From positions 310,001 to 374,000 of the forward strand of contig NZ_FXTJ01000001.1 of NCBI RefSeq assembly GCF_900182545.1: a stretch of DNA of 64,000 bases, read 5' to 3'. Position numbers and translations under genes: made by a program. Shown here piece by piece: positions 23,928-33,145 of the stretch. The notes under the pieces are model-generated. The model made no database searches and was not told the DNA's origin. It was given only the letters and a program-made list of their open reading frames with translations. How positions within the stretch are numbered: the first letter of the stretch is position 1; each line of letters begins with the position of its first letter. Source of the DNA: Geodermatophilus aquaeductus (GTDB lineage Bacteria > Actinomycetota > Actinomycetes > Mycobacteriales > Geodermatophilaceae).

Positions 23928-25262
23928 TCACAGGACGGCGCTGCGGGCGCCGGCCAGCACCCGCTCCAGGGACTCCAGGTAGCGCTCGGGGATGGCGTGC
24001 TCGCCGCGCGGCGGGAGGAACCGCGCGACGGTCGCGCCGGTCACCTCCGCCGCGGCCGCGGCCTCGGCGCCCAGCTCCCGCACGACCGGGGCGTCGCCCC
24101 ACGACCGGCTGGCCGCCAGGTGGGCCATCGCCGCGGCGCTCTCGGCGCGCTCGCCCACGCAGTCGAACGGCTTCTCCGTGGCCCACAGCTTCCGGAACCC
24201 GTCGGCCAGCGAGCGGTCGGCGAGCGGATTGCCCCCGAACATCTCCTCCGCCTCGGCCGGGGTGAGGAAGACGGCGAAGCAGAGGAAGGTGAACAGGCAC
24301 TTGTCGCAGTGCAGGCACCAGCGCTGCTCGGCCTGCCCGCCCAGGTGCCGCTGGGTGTAGGAGCGGTTGCAGCTGAGTATGTCGGCCCGCAGCGGCAGGG
24401 CGGCGACGGCGGCCACCGTGGCCAGCTCTGACAGCTGCCGGGTGAGGCTGAAGTAGCCGGCGCCCACCTCGGCGGCGGCCGCGGCGAAGAACCGCTCGAA
24501 CTCGTAGGACTTCGAGTACTGGTGGTTCACGCTGGCGCCGTCGACGGTGAGGGTCTCCTCGTCGGCCGAGCGCTCGTTGGCGAACACGACCGGGTCGTGA
24601 CCGCCGAGGACGGCGACCAGCGTGGCGATCGCGGAGTTGATGGCGGTCACCGGCACGTGGCCGTTGAGACCGCCCTGCGCCGTCCGCTCGGCCAGCAGCG
24701 GGTCCAGCTTCCGCCGCACCTCGACCAGAGGCACGCCGGCCGCGCGGGCGACGTCACGCTGGGCGCCGGTCGGGTTGACCGCCAGCGCCGTCCCGTCGGG
24801 GATGACGACGAGCGCCAGCGCGGAGTCCTTGCCGCCGCCGACGGGCAGCAGCGCGCCGCGCGTGCCGCGGGCCGGGGCCGGGCCGGGCTCGCGCACCTCG
24901 ACGTCGAACTCCACGCGGTGCGGCACCGGCAGGTGGTTGACCGCGGCGAACTCGCCGAGGCCGTGCGTGTAGGCGGCCTGCGCGACAGCGAGCTGCGCGG
25001 CGGTGACCGGCCGCTCGACGGTGACCCGGCCGGGCGCGGCGAGCTTGTAGTAGCTCGTGCCCATGACCAGGTGCACGAGGTCCAGCGCGGCGTCGAGCTG
25101 CGCCGGCGCCGGGCCGGTCAGCAGCCCCGGGTCGAGGGTGAGCCGCTCGGTGAACTCGTCGCCGCCGAGGCGGTAGGTGAAGGCCGCCTCGCCGGTCGCG
25201 AGGTCGAGGGACCGGTCGGCGACGGTGAAGGAGCCGGTCGCGGCGACGCCGGTCTCAGACAC
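23928..25262 (-). CDS. murL: UDP-MurNAc-L-Ala-L-Glu epimerase MurL
   Basis: This 444-residue protein is similar to MurL, which epimerises the L-Glu of UDP-MurNAc-L-Ala-L-Glu to D-Glu using ATP and Mg. A PP-loop-like ATP site ([11 protein letters not shown], residues 141-151) fits an adenylating mechanism. A later [13 protein letters not shown] cluster is part of the family. The partner ligase MurD2 lies directly upstream, which strongly supports the assignment. GTG 25262 overlaps the murD2 stop by 8 nt. An ATG at 25304 would add 14 low-complexity residues and is less likely. Confidence 0.87.
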   Translation of the reverse strand: MSETGVAATGSFTVADRSLDLATGEAAFTYRLGGDEFTERLTLDPGLLTGPAPAQLDAALDLVHLVMGTSYYKLAAPGRVTVERPVTAAQLAVAQAAYTHGLGEFAAVNHLPVPHRVEFDVEVREPGPAPARGTRGALLPVGGGKDSALALVVIPDGTALAVNPTGAQRDVARAAGVPLVEVRRKLDPLLAERTAQGGLNGHVPVTAINSAIATLVAVLGGHDPVVFANERSADEETLTVDGASVNHQYSKSYEFERFFAAAAAEVGAGYFSLTRQLSELATVAAVAALPLRADILSCNRSYTQRHLGGQAEQRWCLHCDKCLFTFLCFAVFLTPAEAEEMFGGNPLADRSLADGFRKLWATEKPFDCVGERAESAAAMAHLAASRSWGDAPVVRELGAEAAAAAEVTGATVARFLPPRGEHAIPERYLESLERVLAGARSAVL

Positions 25263-26622
25263 CGGGGACGCGCTCGGCGCCGGCGTCGACGAGGATCTGC
25301 TCATAGGTGGCTGCCAACTCCTCGAAGTCGCGGAAGCGGTTGTAGCTCGGGGCGCCGGGCGAGAGCAGCACGACGCCGCCGGGTGCGGTGCCCGCGATCG
25401 CCGCCGCGACCGCCTCGGCCAGCGACGCCGTCTCGGTCAGGCGCACGGCGGCACCGGCTGCTGCCCGGCGGACGTCGTCGGCCAGCCGGGCCCCGGTGTC
25501 GGGGACGGTCACCAGGGCGACCTCCTCCCGACGGGCCACCAACGTCGCGGCCAGGCCCGTGTAGTCCAGACCCCGGTCCTGGCCGCCGGCGATGAGCGTC
25601 ACCGGGCGGCCGGCCAGCGCGTCGAGGGCGGCCAGGACGGAGACCGGCGTGGTGCTCAGCGTGTCGTCGACGAACGTGACGCCGTCCCGCGTGGCCACCG
25701 GCGAGAGCCGGTGCGGCAGCGCGCGGAAGGCCGCGACGGCGGCGGTGACGTCGTCGGCGCGGGCGGCGAGGTCGAGGCCGAGCAGCGCGCAGGCGGCCAG
25801 CGCGACCTCGACGTTGCTGCGGTTGTGCGCGCCGGGCAGGTGGACCGGCTGCACGCGCGAGGCGAGGCCGGCGGGCAGCACGTCGGCGGGGTCGACCAGC
25901 TGGGCGGCGTCGAGGTGCTGCTCGGCGAGCAGCCGGGCCTGGGCGCTGACCACGACCGACCGCTCCGGGCAGGAGGCGAAGACGCGCAGCTTGTCGCGGT
26001 AGTAGGTCTCGGCCGAGCCGTGCCAGTCGAGGTGCTCCGGCGCCAGCGAGGTGAGCGCGCCGCGGCCGGCGAAGTCCGGGACGGCGGCGGCCTGGTAGCT
26101 CGACACCTCGACGACGAGCGTCCGGTCGCCGACCTCGTCCAGGACGTCGAGCAGCGGGGTGCCGATGTTGCCGGCGTGCACGGCCGGGCGCCCGGCGGCG
26201 GTGAGGACCGCGGCGGCCAGTGCGCTGGTCGTGCTCTTGCCCTTCGTGCCGGTGACGCACAGGACCGGGATCTCCCGCGCGGCGGCCTCCGCCAGCGCGA
26301 CCCCGGTGCCGGTGGTCACGAGCGTGCGGTCGGCCAGCGCCCGCGCGTCCTCGCGGTAGGGGCTGATGCCCGGGGACCGGAAGACGACGTCGCAGCCGCC
26401 CAGGTCGGCGACGTCGGGGGTGGCGGTCACGCCCGGGGGCAGCGCCGCCGGGTCCACGGGACGGCTGTCGGCCACCAGGACCGACGCCGCACCGGCCGCC
26501 AGCGCCGCCGAGACCGCGGCGCGCCCCTCCCGGCCGTGGCCCCAGACGCCGACGCGGCGGCCGGCCAGCTCCGCCAGGCGGAGGGACCGCTCCCGCGGGG
26601 GCGGTGCCGGGCGGGGGTCCAC
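25255..26622 (-). CDS. murD2: MurD2: UDP-MurNAc-L-Ala:L-glutamate ligase
   Basis: This 455-residue Mur ligase has the P-loop [19 protein letters not shown], the second ATP-site Glu in [34 protein letters not shown] and [19 protein letters not shown]. Standard MurD adds D-Glu; the enzyme paired with MurL (MurD2) adds L-Glu, which MurL then inverts. Adjacency to murL is the reason for the MurD2 call. The GTG at 26622 is chosen because TAGAGT (26635-26630) ends 7 nt before it. Transcription is divergent from nhaA. Confidence 0.87.
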   Translation of the reverse strand: MDPRPAPPPRERSLRLAELAGRRVGVWGHGREGRAAVSAALAAGAASVLVADSRPVDPAALPPGVTATPDVADLGGCDVVFRSPGISPYREDARALADRTLVTTGTGVALAEAAAREIPVLCVTGTKGKSTTSALAAAVLTAAGRPAVHAGNIGTPLLDVLDEVGDRTLVVEVSSYQAAAVPDFAGRGALTSLAPEHLDWHGSAETYYRDKLRVFASCPERSVVVSAQARLLAEQHLDAAQLVDPADVLPAGLASRVQPVHLPGAHNRSNVEVALAACALLGLDLAARADDVTAAVAAFRALPHRLSPVATRDGVTFVDDTLSTTPVSVLAALDALAGRPVTLIAGGQDRGLDYTGLAATLVARREEVALVTVPDTGARLADDVRRAAAGAAVRLTETASLAEAVAAAIAGTAPGGVVLLSPGAPSYNRFRDFEELAATYEQILVDAGAERVPGV

Positions 26623-26686
26623 GGCGCCCACTCTACGGACCGGGCCCCTCGCGGACGGCGACGACGGAGGGCACCCGCTAGGGTCG

Positions 26687-26692
26687 CGACCG
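26687..26692 (+). promoter_or_regulatory. -10 element of nhaA
   Basis: TAGGGT lies 59 nt before the nhaA ATG and would start a leader of about 50 nt. It is one of the cleanest TANNNT matches in the window. Confidence 0.55.
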
Positions 26693-26751
26693 GTGTGCCG
26701 GGAAGTCTGGTCGGCGGCGTCCCACCCGACCCCCTCCCCCGGAGCTGCCCC

Positions 26752-28101
26752 ATGAACGGACCCCACGGCTCCACCCGGGTCTTCTCCCGCGGCTCGTGGA
26801 CCGAGGCCAGCCGCATCGCCGCCGTCCTGCGCGAGGAGACCGTCGGCGGGATGCTGCTCCTCGCCGGCACGGTGGTCGCCCTCGTCTGGGCCAACTCGCC
26901 GTGGTCGGCGGCCTACGAGGCCGTGCGCGACACCCGGGTCGGCCCCGCCTCGCTGCACCTGGACCTCACCCTGGGCACCTGGGCCGCGGACGGGCTGCTG
27001 GCCGTCTTCTTCTTCGTCGCGGGCCTCGAGCTCAAGCGGGAGTTCGTGGCAGGCGACCTGCGCGACCCGCGCCGGGCGGCGCTGCCGGTGGCCGCGGCCG
27101 TCGGCGGCATGGTGGTGCCCGCGGTCCTCTACACGCTGCTCAACCTGGGCGGCGACGGCGGCCTGCGCGGCTGGGCCATCCCGACGGCGACCGACATCGC
27201 CTTCGCCCTCGCCGTCCTCGCGGTGATCAGCACGCACCTGCCCAGCGCGCTGCGGACGTTCCTGCTCACCCTCGCCGTCGTCGACGACCTGCTGGCCATC
27301 ACGATCATCGCGCTCTTCTACACGTCGTCACTGGCGGCCGGGTGGCTGGCGCTGGCGCTGGTGCCGCTCGCCGTCTTCGGCTTCCTGGTGCAGAAGCGGG
27401 TGCGCTCGTGGTGGCTGCTGCTGCCGCTGGCGCTGCTCACCTGGGTGTTCGTCCACGAGTCCGGAGTGCACGCCACCGTCGCCGGCGTGCTGCTCGCGTT
27501 CACGGTGCCGGTGGTGCGCAGCGACGCGGCCGGCGGGCCGGACGCCGGACCGGGCCTCGCCGAGCACCTCGAGCACCGGTTCCGGCCGATCTCGGCGGGG
27601 ATCGCCGTCCCGGTGTTCGCCTTCTTCGCCGCCGGGGTGACCGTCGGCGGGCTGTCCGGGCTGGTCGAGTCCCTGGGCGACCGGGTGGCGCTGGGCATCG
27701 TCGCCGGTCTCGTGCTCGGCAAGGTCGCCGGCATCGTCGGCGCGAGCTGGCTGGTCACCCGGTTCACCCGGGCCGAGTTCGCCGACGACCTGGGCTGGCC
27801 CGACCTGGTCGGGGTGGCCCTGCTCGGCGGCATCGGCTTCACCGTGTCGCTGCTCATCGGCGAGCTCGCCTTCGGCCTGGGCTCCGACCGCGACGACCAC
27901 GTGAAGGTCGGCGTGCTGGTCGGCACGCTGCTGTCGGCGCTGCTCGCGACGGTCGTGCTGCGGCTGCGCAACCGGCGGTACCGGCGGATCGAGGAGCTCG
28001 AGGCCGTCGACGCCGACGCCGACGGCATCCCCGACGTCTACCAGCAGGGTCCTGACACGCCCGGCACGCCGGGCTCTCCAGGGCGTTCCGCTGACGGCTG
28101 A
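26752..28101 (+). CDS. nhaA: Na+/H+ antiporter NhaA
   Basis: This is a 449-residue inner-membrane antiporter that exports Na+ in exchange for protons. Family motifs are [33 protein letters not shown] and [17 protein letters not shown], which contain the Asp pair of the ion site, and [15 protein letters not shown] near the end. The unusual feature is a 50-residue cytosolic tail holding DADADGIPD, a DxDxDGxxD loop like those that bind calcium, followed by Pro/Gly repeats. Confidence 0.92.
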   Translation: MNGPHGSTRVFSRGSWTEASRIAAVLREETVGGMLLLAGTVVALVWANSPWSAAYEAVRDTRVGPASLHLDLTLGTWAADGLLAVFFFVAGLELKREFVAGDLRDPRRAALPVAAAVGGMVVPAVLYTLLNLGGDGGLRGWAIPTATDIAFALAVLAVISTHLPSALRTFLLTLAVVDDLLAITIIALFYTSSLAAGWLALALVPLAVFGFLVQKRVRSWWLLLPLALLTWVFVHESGVHATVAGVLLAFTVPVVRSDAAGGPDAGPGLAEHLEHRFRPISAGIAVPVFAFFAAGVTVGGLSGLVESLGDRVALGIVAGLVLGKVAGIVGASWLVTRFTRAEFADDLGWPDLVGVALLGGIGFTVSLLIGELAFGLGSDRDDHVKVGVLVGTLLSALLATVVLRLRNRRYRRIEELEAVDADADGIPDVYQQGPDTPGTPGSPGRSADG

Positions 28102-28444
28102 ACAACGTCGTTGCCGACCGCGGAACCGCGACGTACCGTCGAGGCACGCGAGAGGGGAGGTGGTCCGAACAATTGATTTCTCATCGGACTCGTGAGGTGG
28201 CTGTCCGCTAGCCGCCGTCCAGATGGGCCGCCCGTTCGGAGTGGAATCCGAGCGGTGGCACGTCGTCGCCCGTCCGTCGCACGGCGGCGAGCGAGAACCG
28301 GACAGTCACCCGACCCCCGGGCTGCCGACACTTGTCCAGTCGGCCCGTGAGCTGCCGCCCATGTGGCGCCACGGAGCAGCCCGGGGGTTGTCCGTCCCCG
28401 GGTACGGATGGGACCCGGACCACCGTGGGGGAGGAACGGCGGCC
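28102..28444. other. 343-bp stretch without a convincing gene
   Basis: TTGCCG (28111-28116), 17 bp and TACCGT (28134-28139) form a good plus-strand promoter. AT-richer sequence follows (28168-28185) with GGGGAGG just before it, and a 12-codon frame TTG 28172 to TAG 28210. An ATG at 28223 is in frame with the next gene, but the 74 codons it would add look non-coding. What the promoter drives is not clear; a long leader or a small RNA are options. Confidence 0.45.
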
Positions 28445-29143
28445 GTGCAGACCGCTGGGCGCACCGCGCCGGCCGGCCGCTGGGTCGCCGAGGCCGTCCG
28501 CGCCGCTCCCCCCGACACCGTCGCCGCACTGGTCCCGGCCCGTTTCCCCGCCTACGCCCGGGTCTTCCACCCCGCCGTCCGGTACGACGGCGACGACGAC
28601 GTGTTCGTCCGCTGGGACGAGGTCGCCGCGGCCAACGGCACCACCGCGCACCGGCTCATGCAGTGGCCCGGCATCACCGGCTCCTGGGACCACCTCGGCG
28701 AGGCCGACCAGCCCGGGCTGTGGAACGACGCCCCGGCGGAGGGGCACCTGGTCGCGCACGTCGCGCGGGAGCTGGCCACCGTCCTCGAGGACCAGACGAC
28801 CACGCCGGGCGAGTGCTGGTTCGGCTGGGACGACGGCGGCGCCGCCGACCTGCCGCGTCTGTGCCTCCCCCGCGCCGACCTGCTGCTGACCCGCGGGCCG
28901 GTGGAGCGGGCCGCCACCAACTTCGCCCCCGAGCCGCGCGAGCAGAGCGCCGCCCTGTGGTGGCCGGCCGACCGTGCCTGGTGCGTCGTCACCGACCCCG
29001 CGCTGACCAGCACCTACGTCGGCGGCGCAGTGGCCACCGTCGACGCGCTGCTGGCCACCCGGCTCGAGGTGGCCCCCGCCGGGCCCGGCGACCCGGTCAC
29101 CCCCGACAGCGACCCGGTCAACCCGGTGCTGTCCCACGCCTAG
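28445..29143 (+). CDS. Conserved actinobacterial protein of unknown function
   Basis: This 232-residue soluble protein begins with GTG 28445 after GGGGGAGG at 28426-28433. It is acidic with many Trp and Pro residues (FPAYARVFHPAVRYDGDDDV, QWPGITGSWDHLGEA, GECWFGWDDGG, ALWWPADRAWCVVTDPALTSTYVGG). Similar proteins occur in many actinobacteria without known function. Its stop shares CTAG with the convergent epimerase gene. Confidence 0.75.
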   Translation: MQTAGRTAPAGRWVAEAVRAAPPDTVAALVPARFPAYARVFHPAVRYDGDDDVFVRWDEVAAANGTTAHRLMQWPGITGSWDHLGEADQPGLWNDAPAEGHLVAHVARELATVLEDQTTTPGECWFGWDDGGAADLPRLCLPRADLLLTRGPVERAATNFAPEPREQSAALWWPADRAWCVVTDPALTSTYVGGAVATVDALLATRLEVAPAGPGDPVTPDSDPVNPVLSHA

Positions 29144-30072
29144 GCCCGCGCGGGCACCGGGGCACCGGCGGTCGCGGCGACCACCGCGTCCCACGGGGTG
29201 GCGGTCAGGCCGAAGGTCTCCGTGGTCGCCGTCGCGTCCAGCACGTACTCCTGGTCGAACTGGTGCCGGACGTCGACGATCTCGCGCATCCTCGGCGAGA
29301 ACCAGCCGAGCGCGGTGAGCGCCGGCCACGGGACGCCGCTGACCGGCACCGGCGCCCGCCCCATCGCGCGGGCGAGGTCGCCGAGGGCCTGGCGCTGCGA
29401 GCGCGGCGGGGCGCTCGGCACGTGCCACGCCCGGCCCAGCGCCCGCTCGTCGGTGCCGAGGGTCGCCAGGGTGGCGGCGACGTCGGGCAGGTAGGCCCAG
29501 CTGCGCAGCACGTCGGGGTCGCCCACCACCCAGGCGCGGCGGCCGCGGCGCAGCGTCGGCAGCTGGCGCACCAGGTGCGACTGCGCGGGCGGCACCTGCG
29601 GCCCCACGAAGTCCGCGGCGCGGGCCTCGGTCATCCGGATGCGGCCGGCCTCGTGCGCGGCCAGCGCCTCGCGCCACATCGCGGTCCGCACCCGGCCCTT
29701 GGTGTCGGTGGCCGCCAGCGGGGTGTCCGGCGCCATCGGCCCGGAGGGTCGGCCGTAGACGTAGAGGTTGGCCATCGTGACCAGCCTGGCGCCGGTGCGC
29801 TCGGCCGCGGCGAGCAGTGCCGCGGCCACCGGCGGCCAGTCGGTGGCCCAGCGGTGGTACTCCGGGTTGACGGCGTTGTAGAGCGCGTCCGCCCCCTCGG
29901 TGGCCGCGGTCAGCGCCGCGGCGTCGGTGGCGTCCACCCGGCGGTGCTCGACCGCGCCGGTCGACGTCCCGCCGCTGCGCGAGAGCACCCGCACCTCGTG
30001 CCCTCGGGCGACCAGCGCGTCCGCCGTCGTCGTGCCCACCGGGCCCTTGCCCACGATCACGTGCAGTCCCAT
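29140..30072 (-). CDS. NAD-dependent epimerase/dehydratase family protein
   Basis: This 310-residue extended SDR has GKGPVGTTTADALVARGHEVRVLSR at the N-terminus, where the usual GxxGxxG is altered to GKGPVG. ANLYVYG provides a Tyr but the canonical YxxxK is not evident, so it may be an NmrA-like or atypical member. The ATG at 30072 has GAGGAG six bases upstream. It is divergent from a TetR regulator, the usual layout for a repressor and its target. Confidence 0.8.
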   Translation of the reverse strand: MGLHVIVGKGPVGTTTADALVARGHEVRVLSRSGGTSTGAVEHRRVDATDAAALTAATEGADALYNAVNPEYHRWATDWPPVAAALLAAAERTGARLVTMANLYVYGRPSGPMAPDTPLAATDTKGRVRTAMWREALAAHEAGRIRMTEARAADFVGPQVPPAQSHLVRQLPTLRRGRRAWVVGDPDVLRSWAYLPDVAATLATLGTDERALGRAWHVPSAPPRSQRQALGDLARAMGRAPVPVSGVPWPALTALGWFSPRMREIVDVRHQFDQEYVLDATATTETFGLTATPWDAVVAATAGAPVPARA

Positions 30073-30149
30073 GACGAACTCCTCGTCGCTCGGCGAGAGC
30101 GGTGCTCTCGTTCCGGTGCAACCGTCGCGCTCAGGCGGGAGCCTGTCAA

Positions 30150-30179
30150 GAGCAGTGCTCGCACTTGCGGACACTGCTC
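30150..30179. promoter_or_regulatory. Candidate TetR operator between epimerase and tetR genes
   Basis: GAGCAGTG (30150-30157) and CACTGCTC (30172-30179) are perfect inverted repeats with a 14-bp spacer. TTGACA on the minus strand (30149-30144) abuts the left arm and could be the -35 of the epimerase gene. The position fits a repressor site acting on both genes. Confidence 0.55.
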
Positions 30180-30200
30180 GCAGTGGCCCATCATCGGGAC

Positions 30201-30878
30201 GTGCCCACCGCCCGCGAGCGCGTCCGCGCCGAGCTGACCGCCGAGATCACCGCGGCCGCGCGCCGCCAGCTCGCCGAGGTCGGCGCGGCCGCGCTGTCGC
30301 TGCGGGCGGTGGCCCGCGAGGTGGGCATGGCGTCGTCGGCGGTCTACCGCTACTTCCCCAGCCGCGACGACCTGCTGACCCGGCTGATCATCGACGGCTA
30401 CGACGCCCTCGGTGAGGCGGCCGAGGCCGCCGACGACCCGGCGGCACCGCCGGAGCAGCGCTGGTCGGCCGTCTGCGGCGCCGTGCGCGACTGGGCGCTG
30501 GCCCACCCGCACGAGTACGCGCTGCTCTACGGCTCCCCCGTGCCCGGGTACTCCGCGCCGCAGGACACCGTCCCGGCCGCGTCGCGGGTCGGGATCGTCC
30601 TCGGCCGGATCCTGGGCGACGCCGCCCGCGCCGGGCGGCTGTCCGGCGGGGGCGTCCGCGTGCCCGGCCTGCTCGGGGACGCCGCCGTCGAGGTCCTCGG
30701 GCAGGACGCCCCGGGCATCGACGACGCCGTCCGGGTGCGCGCCCTGCTGGCCTGGAGCTCGCTGTTCGGCACGGTGAGCTTCGAGCTGTTCGGCCACCTC
30801 GTCGGGTCGGTGGAGGACGCCGACGCCTACTTCGCCCGCGCGGTGGCCGAGCTCGGCGCGCTGATCGGCCTGGACTAG
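30201..30878 (+). CDS. TetR family transcriptional regulator
   Basis: This 225-residue regulator has the N-terminal helix-turn-helix ALSLRAVAREVGMASSAVYRYFPSRDDLLTRLI, typical of TetR, and a TetR_C-type ligand domain of actinobacterial sort (WSAVCGAVRDWALAHPHEYALLYGSPVPGY). The start GTG 30201 removes 33 non-coding residues. It probably represses the divergent epimerase gene. Its stop shares the tetranucleotide CTAG with the convergent DUF885 gene. Confidence 0.88.
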   Translation: MPTARERVRAELTAEITAAARRQLAEVGAAALSLRAVAREVGMASSAVYRYFPSRDDLLTRLIIDGYDALGEAAEAADDPAAPPEQRWSAVCGAVRDWALAHPHEYALLYGSPVPGYSAPQDTVPAASRVGIVLGRILGDAARAGRLSGGGVRVPGLLGDAAVEVLGQDAPGIDDAVRVRALLAWSSLFGTVSFELFGHLVGSVEDADAYFARAVAELGALIGLD

Positions 30879-32575
30879 AGCTGCGCCAGCTCCGCCTCGA
30901 GGTCGTCGAGGCCGAGCGAGCCCTGCGACAGCGCGGCCATGTGCCAGGCCTTGAGGTCGAAGTCGGCGCCGCGGGCGCGCTGCGCGGCCGCGCGGCCGGC
31001 CAGCCAGGCGCGCTCCCCGAGCTTGTAGCTGATCGCCTGGCCGGGCAGGCCGAGGTAGCGGATCAGCTCGCTGTCGAGGAACGCCGGGTCGCTGCCGAGG
31101 TGCTCGCCGGCGAAGGCCCGCGCGAGCTCCGGCGTCCACGGCCGGCCGCGGGAGCCGGCGAGCACGCCCTCGGCGTCGTCGGGGACCGGCAGCCGCAGGT
31201 GCATGCCGATGTCGATGACCACCCGGATCGCGCGCAGCTGCTGGGCGTCGAGGTAGCCCATCCGGGCGCCGGGCTCGGTGAGGTGCCCGAGCTCGTCCAT
31301 CAGCCGCTCGGCGTAGAGCGCCCAGCCCTCGACGTTGGCGCTCACCGAGCCCAGCGACGTCTGGTAGGTCGACAGGTCGCGGCTGACGTAGGCCCACTGG
31401 GCCAGCTGCAGGTGGTGGCCCGGGACGCCCTCGTGGTACCAGATCGAGACCAGGTCCCACAGCGGGAAGCGCTCGCGGCCCAGCGTGGGCAGCCAGGTGC
31501 GGCCCGGGCGGGAGAAGTCCTGCGCGGGGCGGGTGTAGTACGGCGCCGCCGCGCTGCCGGGCGGCGCGATCATCGCCTCGACGTGGCGCACCGGCTCGGC
31601 GAGGTCGAAGTGCGTGCCGTCCAGCGCGGTGATCGCCTCGTCCATCATCGCCTGCAGCCGCTGCCGGACGGTCTCCACGCCGTCGACCGCGGGGCCGTGC
31701 TCGTCGAGCCAGCGCATCGCCTCGACCGGGGTGGCGCCCGGCCGCAGCGCCTCGGCCTCGGCCCGCTGCTCGGCGAGGATCCGCCGGTACTCCGACCAGC
31801 CCCAGGCGTAGGCCTCCTCCAGGCCCTGCCCGGCGCCGAGGTCCGAGCCGTTCCAGCGCCGCGCGGCGATGGCGTAGCGGTCCCGGCCGACGGCGTCCGG
31901 CGTCCCCTCGGCCCGCGGCAGGTACTCGTCGCGCAGGAAGTCGCGCACCTCGGCCACCGCGGCGTCGGCGTCCCGCGCGGCGGCGTCGAGCTCGCCGCGC
32001 ACGGCGTCGGGCCCGGAGCCGGCCAGGCCGCCGAAGAAGGGCCCGCGCAGCCACTCGTCGAGCTGGCCGACGACCGTGGACACCTGCCGCGGCGCCACGA
32101 GCAGCCCGCGCCGGGCGCCCTCGCGCAGCGTCTCCACGTAGCCGCGGTAGGCCTCGGGCACCCGGGCCATCCGGCGGGCGACGACGCCCCAGTCGTCCTC
32201 GGTCGCCGTGGGCATGAGCAGGAAGACCTGGCGGATCGAGTGCACGGGGCTGAACAGGTTCGACAGCGCCCGGAAGCCCTCGCCGGCCTCGTGCGCGGCC
32301 TCCTCGGCACCGAGCCGCTCGCGCAGCAGGCGGGCGCAGCGGCGCTCGATCGGGTCGTCGTCCAGCGACGGGTCGGTGACGAGGACCGCGTCGAGCTCGG
32401 CGAGCGTGCGGCGGGTCAGCTCCGCCTCCGCCTCCAGGCCGGCCGGGCTGGGGTCGGGCAGCCGGTCGTCGCCGGGGCGGGTGCCCAGCGACGTCGCGAC
32501 GATCGGGTCGAGCTCGCAGACGGCGTCGACGTAGCGGTCGGCCACCTGCCTCGGCGTGCCCACCGGACCGCTCAC
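30875..32575 (-). CDS. DUF885 family protein (putative zinc peptidase-like)
   Basis: This 566-residue member of DUF885 has the zinc-hydrolase-like WYHEGVPGHHLQLAQWAY (HExxHH-type helix), then EGWALYAERLMDELG with the third metal-ligand Glu, and RVVIDIGMHL. The family looks like M3/M32-type metallopeptidases, but the substrate is unknown. No signal peptide is seen. The GTG overlaps the stop of the upstream nitrobindin-fold gene (GTGA), suggesting an operon. Confidence 0.85.
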   Translation of the reverse strand: MSGPVGTPRQVADRYVDAVCELDPIVATSLGTRPGDDRLPDPSPAGLEAEAELTRRTLAELDAVLVTDPSLDDDPIERRCARLLRERLGAEEAAHEAGEGFRALSNLFSPVHSIRQVFLLMPTATEDDWGVVARRMARVPEAYRGYVETLREGARRGLLVAPRQVSTVVGQLDEWLRGPFFGGLAGSGPDAVRGELDAAARDADAAVAEVRDFLRDEYLPRAEGTPDAVGRDRYAIAARRWNGSDLGAGQGLEEAYAWGWSEYRRILAEQRAEAEALRPGATPVEAMRWLDEHGPAVDGVETVRQRLQAMMDEAITALDGTHFDLAEPVRHVEAMIAPPGSAAAPYYTRPAQDFSRPGRTWLPTLGRERFPLWDLVSIWYHEGVPGHHLQLAQWAYVSRDLSTYQTSLGSVSANVEGWALYAERLMDELGHLTEPGARMGYLDAQQLRAIRVVIDIGMHLRLPVPDDAEGVLAGSRGRPWTPELARAFAGEHLGSDPAFLDSELIRYLGLPGQAISYKLGERAWLAGRAAAQRARGADFDLKAWHMAALSQGSLGLDDLEAELAQL

Positions 32576-33108
32576 CGCAGCCGCTCCAGGCGCGCCGACA
32601 TGGTGGGCCGCAGCGGCGTGTCCGCGCCGGCGCGGTCGATGGCGTACATGAGCGCCCCCTCGACGATGCCGTACAGCCGCACGGCGCGGGTGGTCTCCGG
32701 CGCATCGGGGGTCCGGGCGACGACGTCGCTGGTCAGCTCCCAGCTCGTCGTGGTGCGGGCCGTCCCGACGTAGAGCTCGAGCAGGCCGTCGGCGCCGGCG
32801 ACCAGCAGCTCCACCTCGTCCTCGCCGCGGGGCCGCCAGAAGCCGGACTCGCGCAGCGCGGGGCCCTCGGGCCGGCCGTCGTCGCCGATCAGCCAGGTGC
32901 GCGACTCGTAGGCGAGGAAGTCGCGGCCGTCGTGCGCGAAGCGCACCCACTGGCCGAAGCGCCGGTCACCGGCGCCCTCGCCGGCGAGCACGCCCTCGCC
33001 GTGCCACTCGCCCAGCAGGGGCAGCACCGACAGCAGGCCGTGCGCCACCTCGGGGCCCTCGCGGACGTCGACGGTGTCGACGACGGGCAGGTCGGTCGGG
33101 CCGGTCAC
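32572..33108 (-). CDS. Nitrobindin/FABP-like beta-barrel protein (Rv0813c type)
   Basis: The protein has 178 residues. The N-terminal motif LLGEWHGEGVLAGEGAG is the GxWxGxG of the nitrobindin (DUF1794) beta barrel. In haem-binding nitrobindin the proximal His lies in a near-C-terminal PHLSA-type segment; here that segment reads TPLRPTMSARLERL and lacks His. The protein may thus be the non-haem FABP-like type, as for Rv0813c, which in M. tuberculosis lies beside the sseC2-cysA2-thiX cluster also found here at 34.9-37.1 kb. It is preceded by an 8-residue upstream ORF. Confidence 0.82.
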   Translation of the reverse strand: MTGPTDLPVVDTVDVREGPEVAHGLLSVLPLLGEWHGEGVLAGEGAGDRRFGQWVRFAHDGRDFLAYESRTWLIGDDGRPEGPALRESGFWRPRGEDEVELLVAGADGLLELYVGTARTTTSWELTSDVVARTPDAPETTRAVRLYGIVEGALMYAIDRAGADTPLRPTMSARLERLR

Positions 33109-33131
33109 CGGCCGGCGTCCGAGGCAGACAT
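33105..33131 (-). CDS. Leaderless 8-codon upstream ORF
   Basis: ATG 33131 follows TACCGT (33144-33139) by 7 nt. The frame encodes MSASDAGR, and its TGA overlaps the GTG of the nitrobindin-like gene (GTGA). It could ensure translation of the main gene by re-initiation. It is too short for homology. Confidence 0.4.
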   Translation of the reverse strand: MSASDAGR

Positions 33132-33145
33132 GCCCGTCACGGTAG

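Noticed and set aside
25263-25304. ATG 25304 as start of murL
   Set aside because: It adds a Ser/Pro low-complexity stretch inside the murD2 end. The GTG at 25262 gives a short overlap and a family-like N-terminus. Not fully excluded.
25177-26751. Long N-terminal extension of nhaA in the same frame
   Set aside because: It is antisense to murD2 and murL and of shadow composition; NhaA begins at 26752.
28223-28444. Upstream ATG extending the 28445 gene by 74 codons
   Set aside because: The added residues have no coding character, while GTG 28445 has a proper ribosome-binding site.
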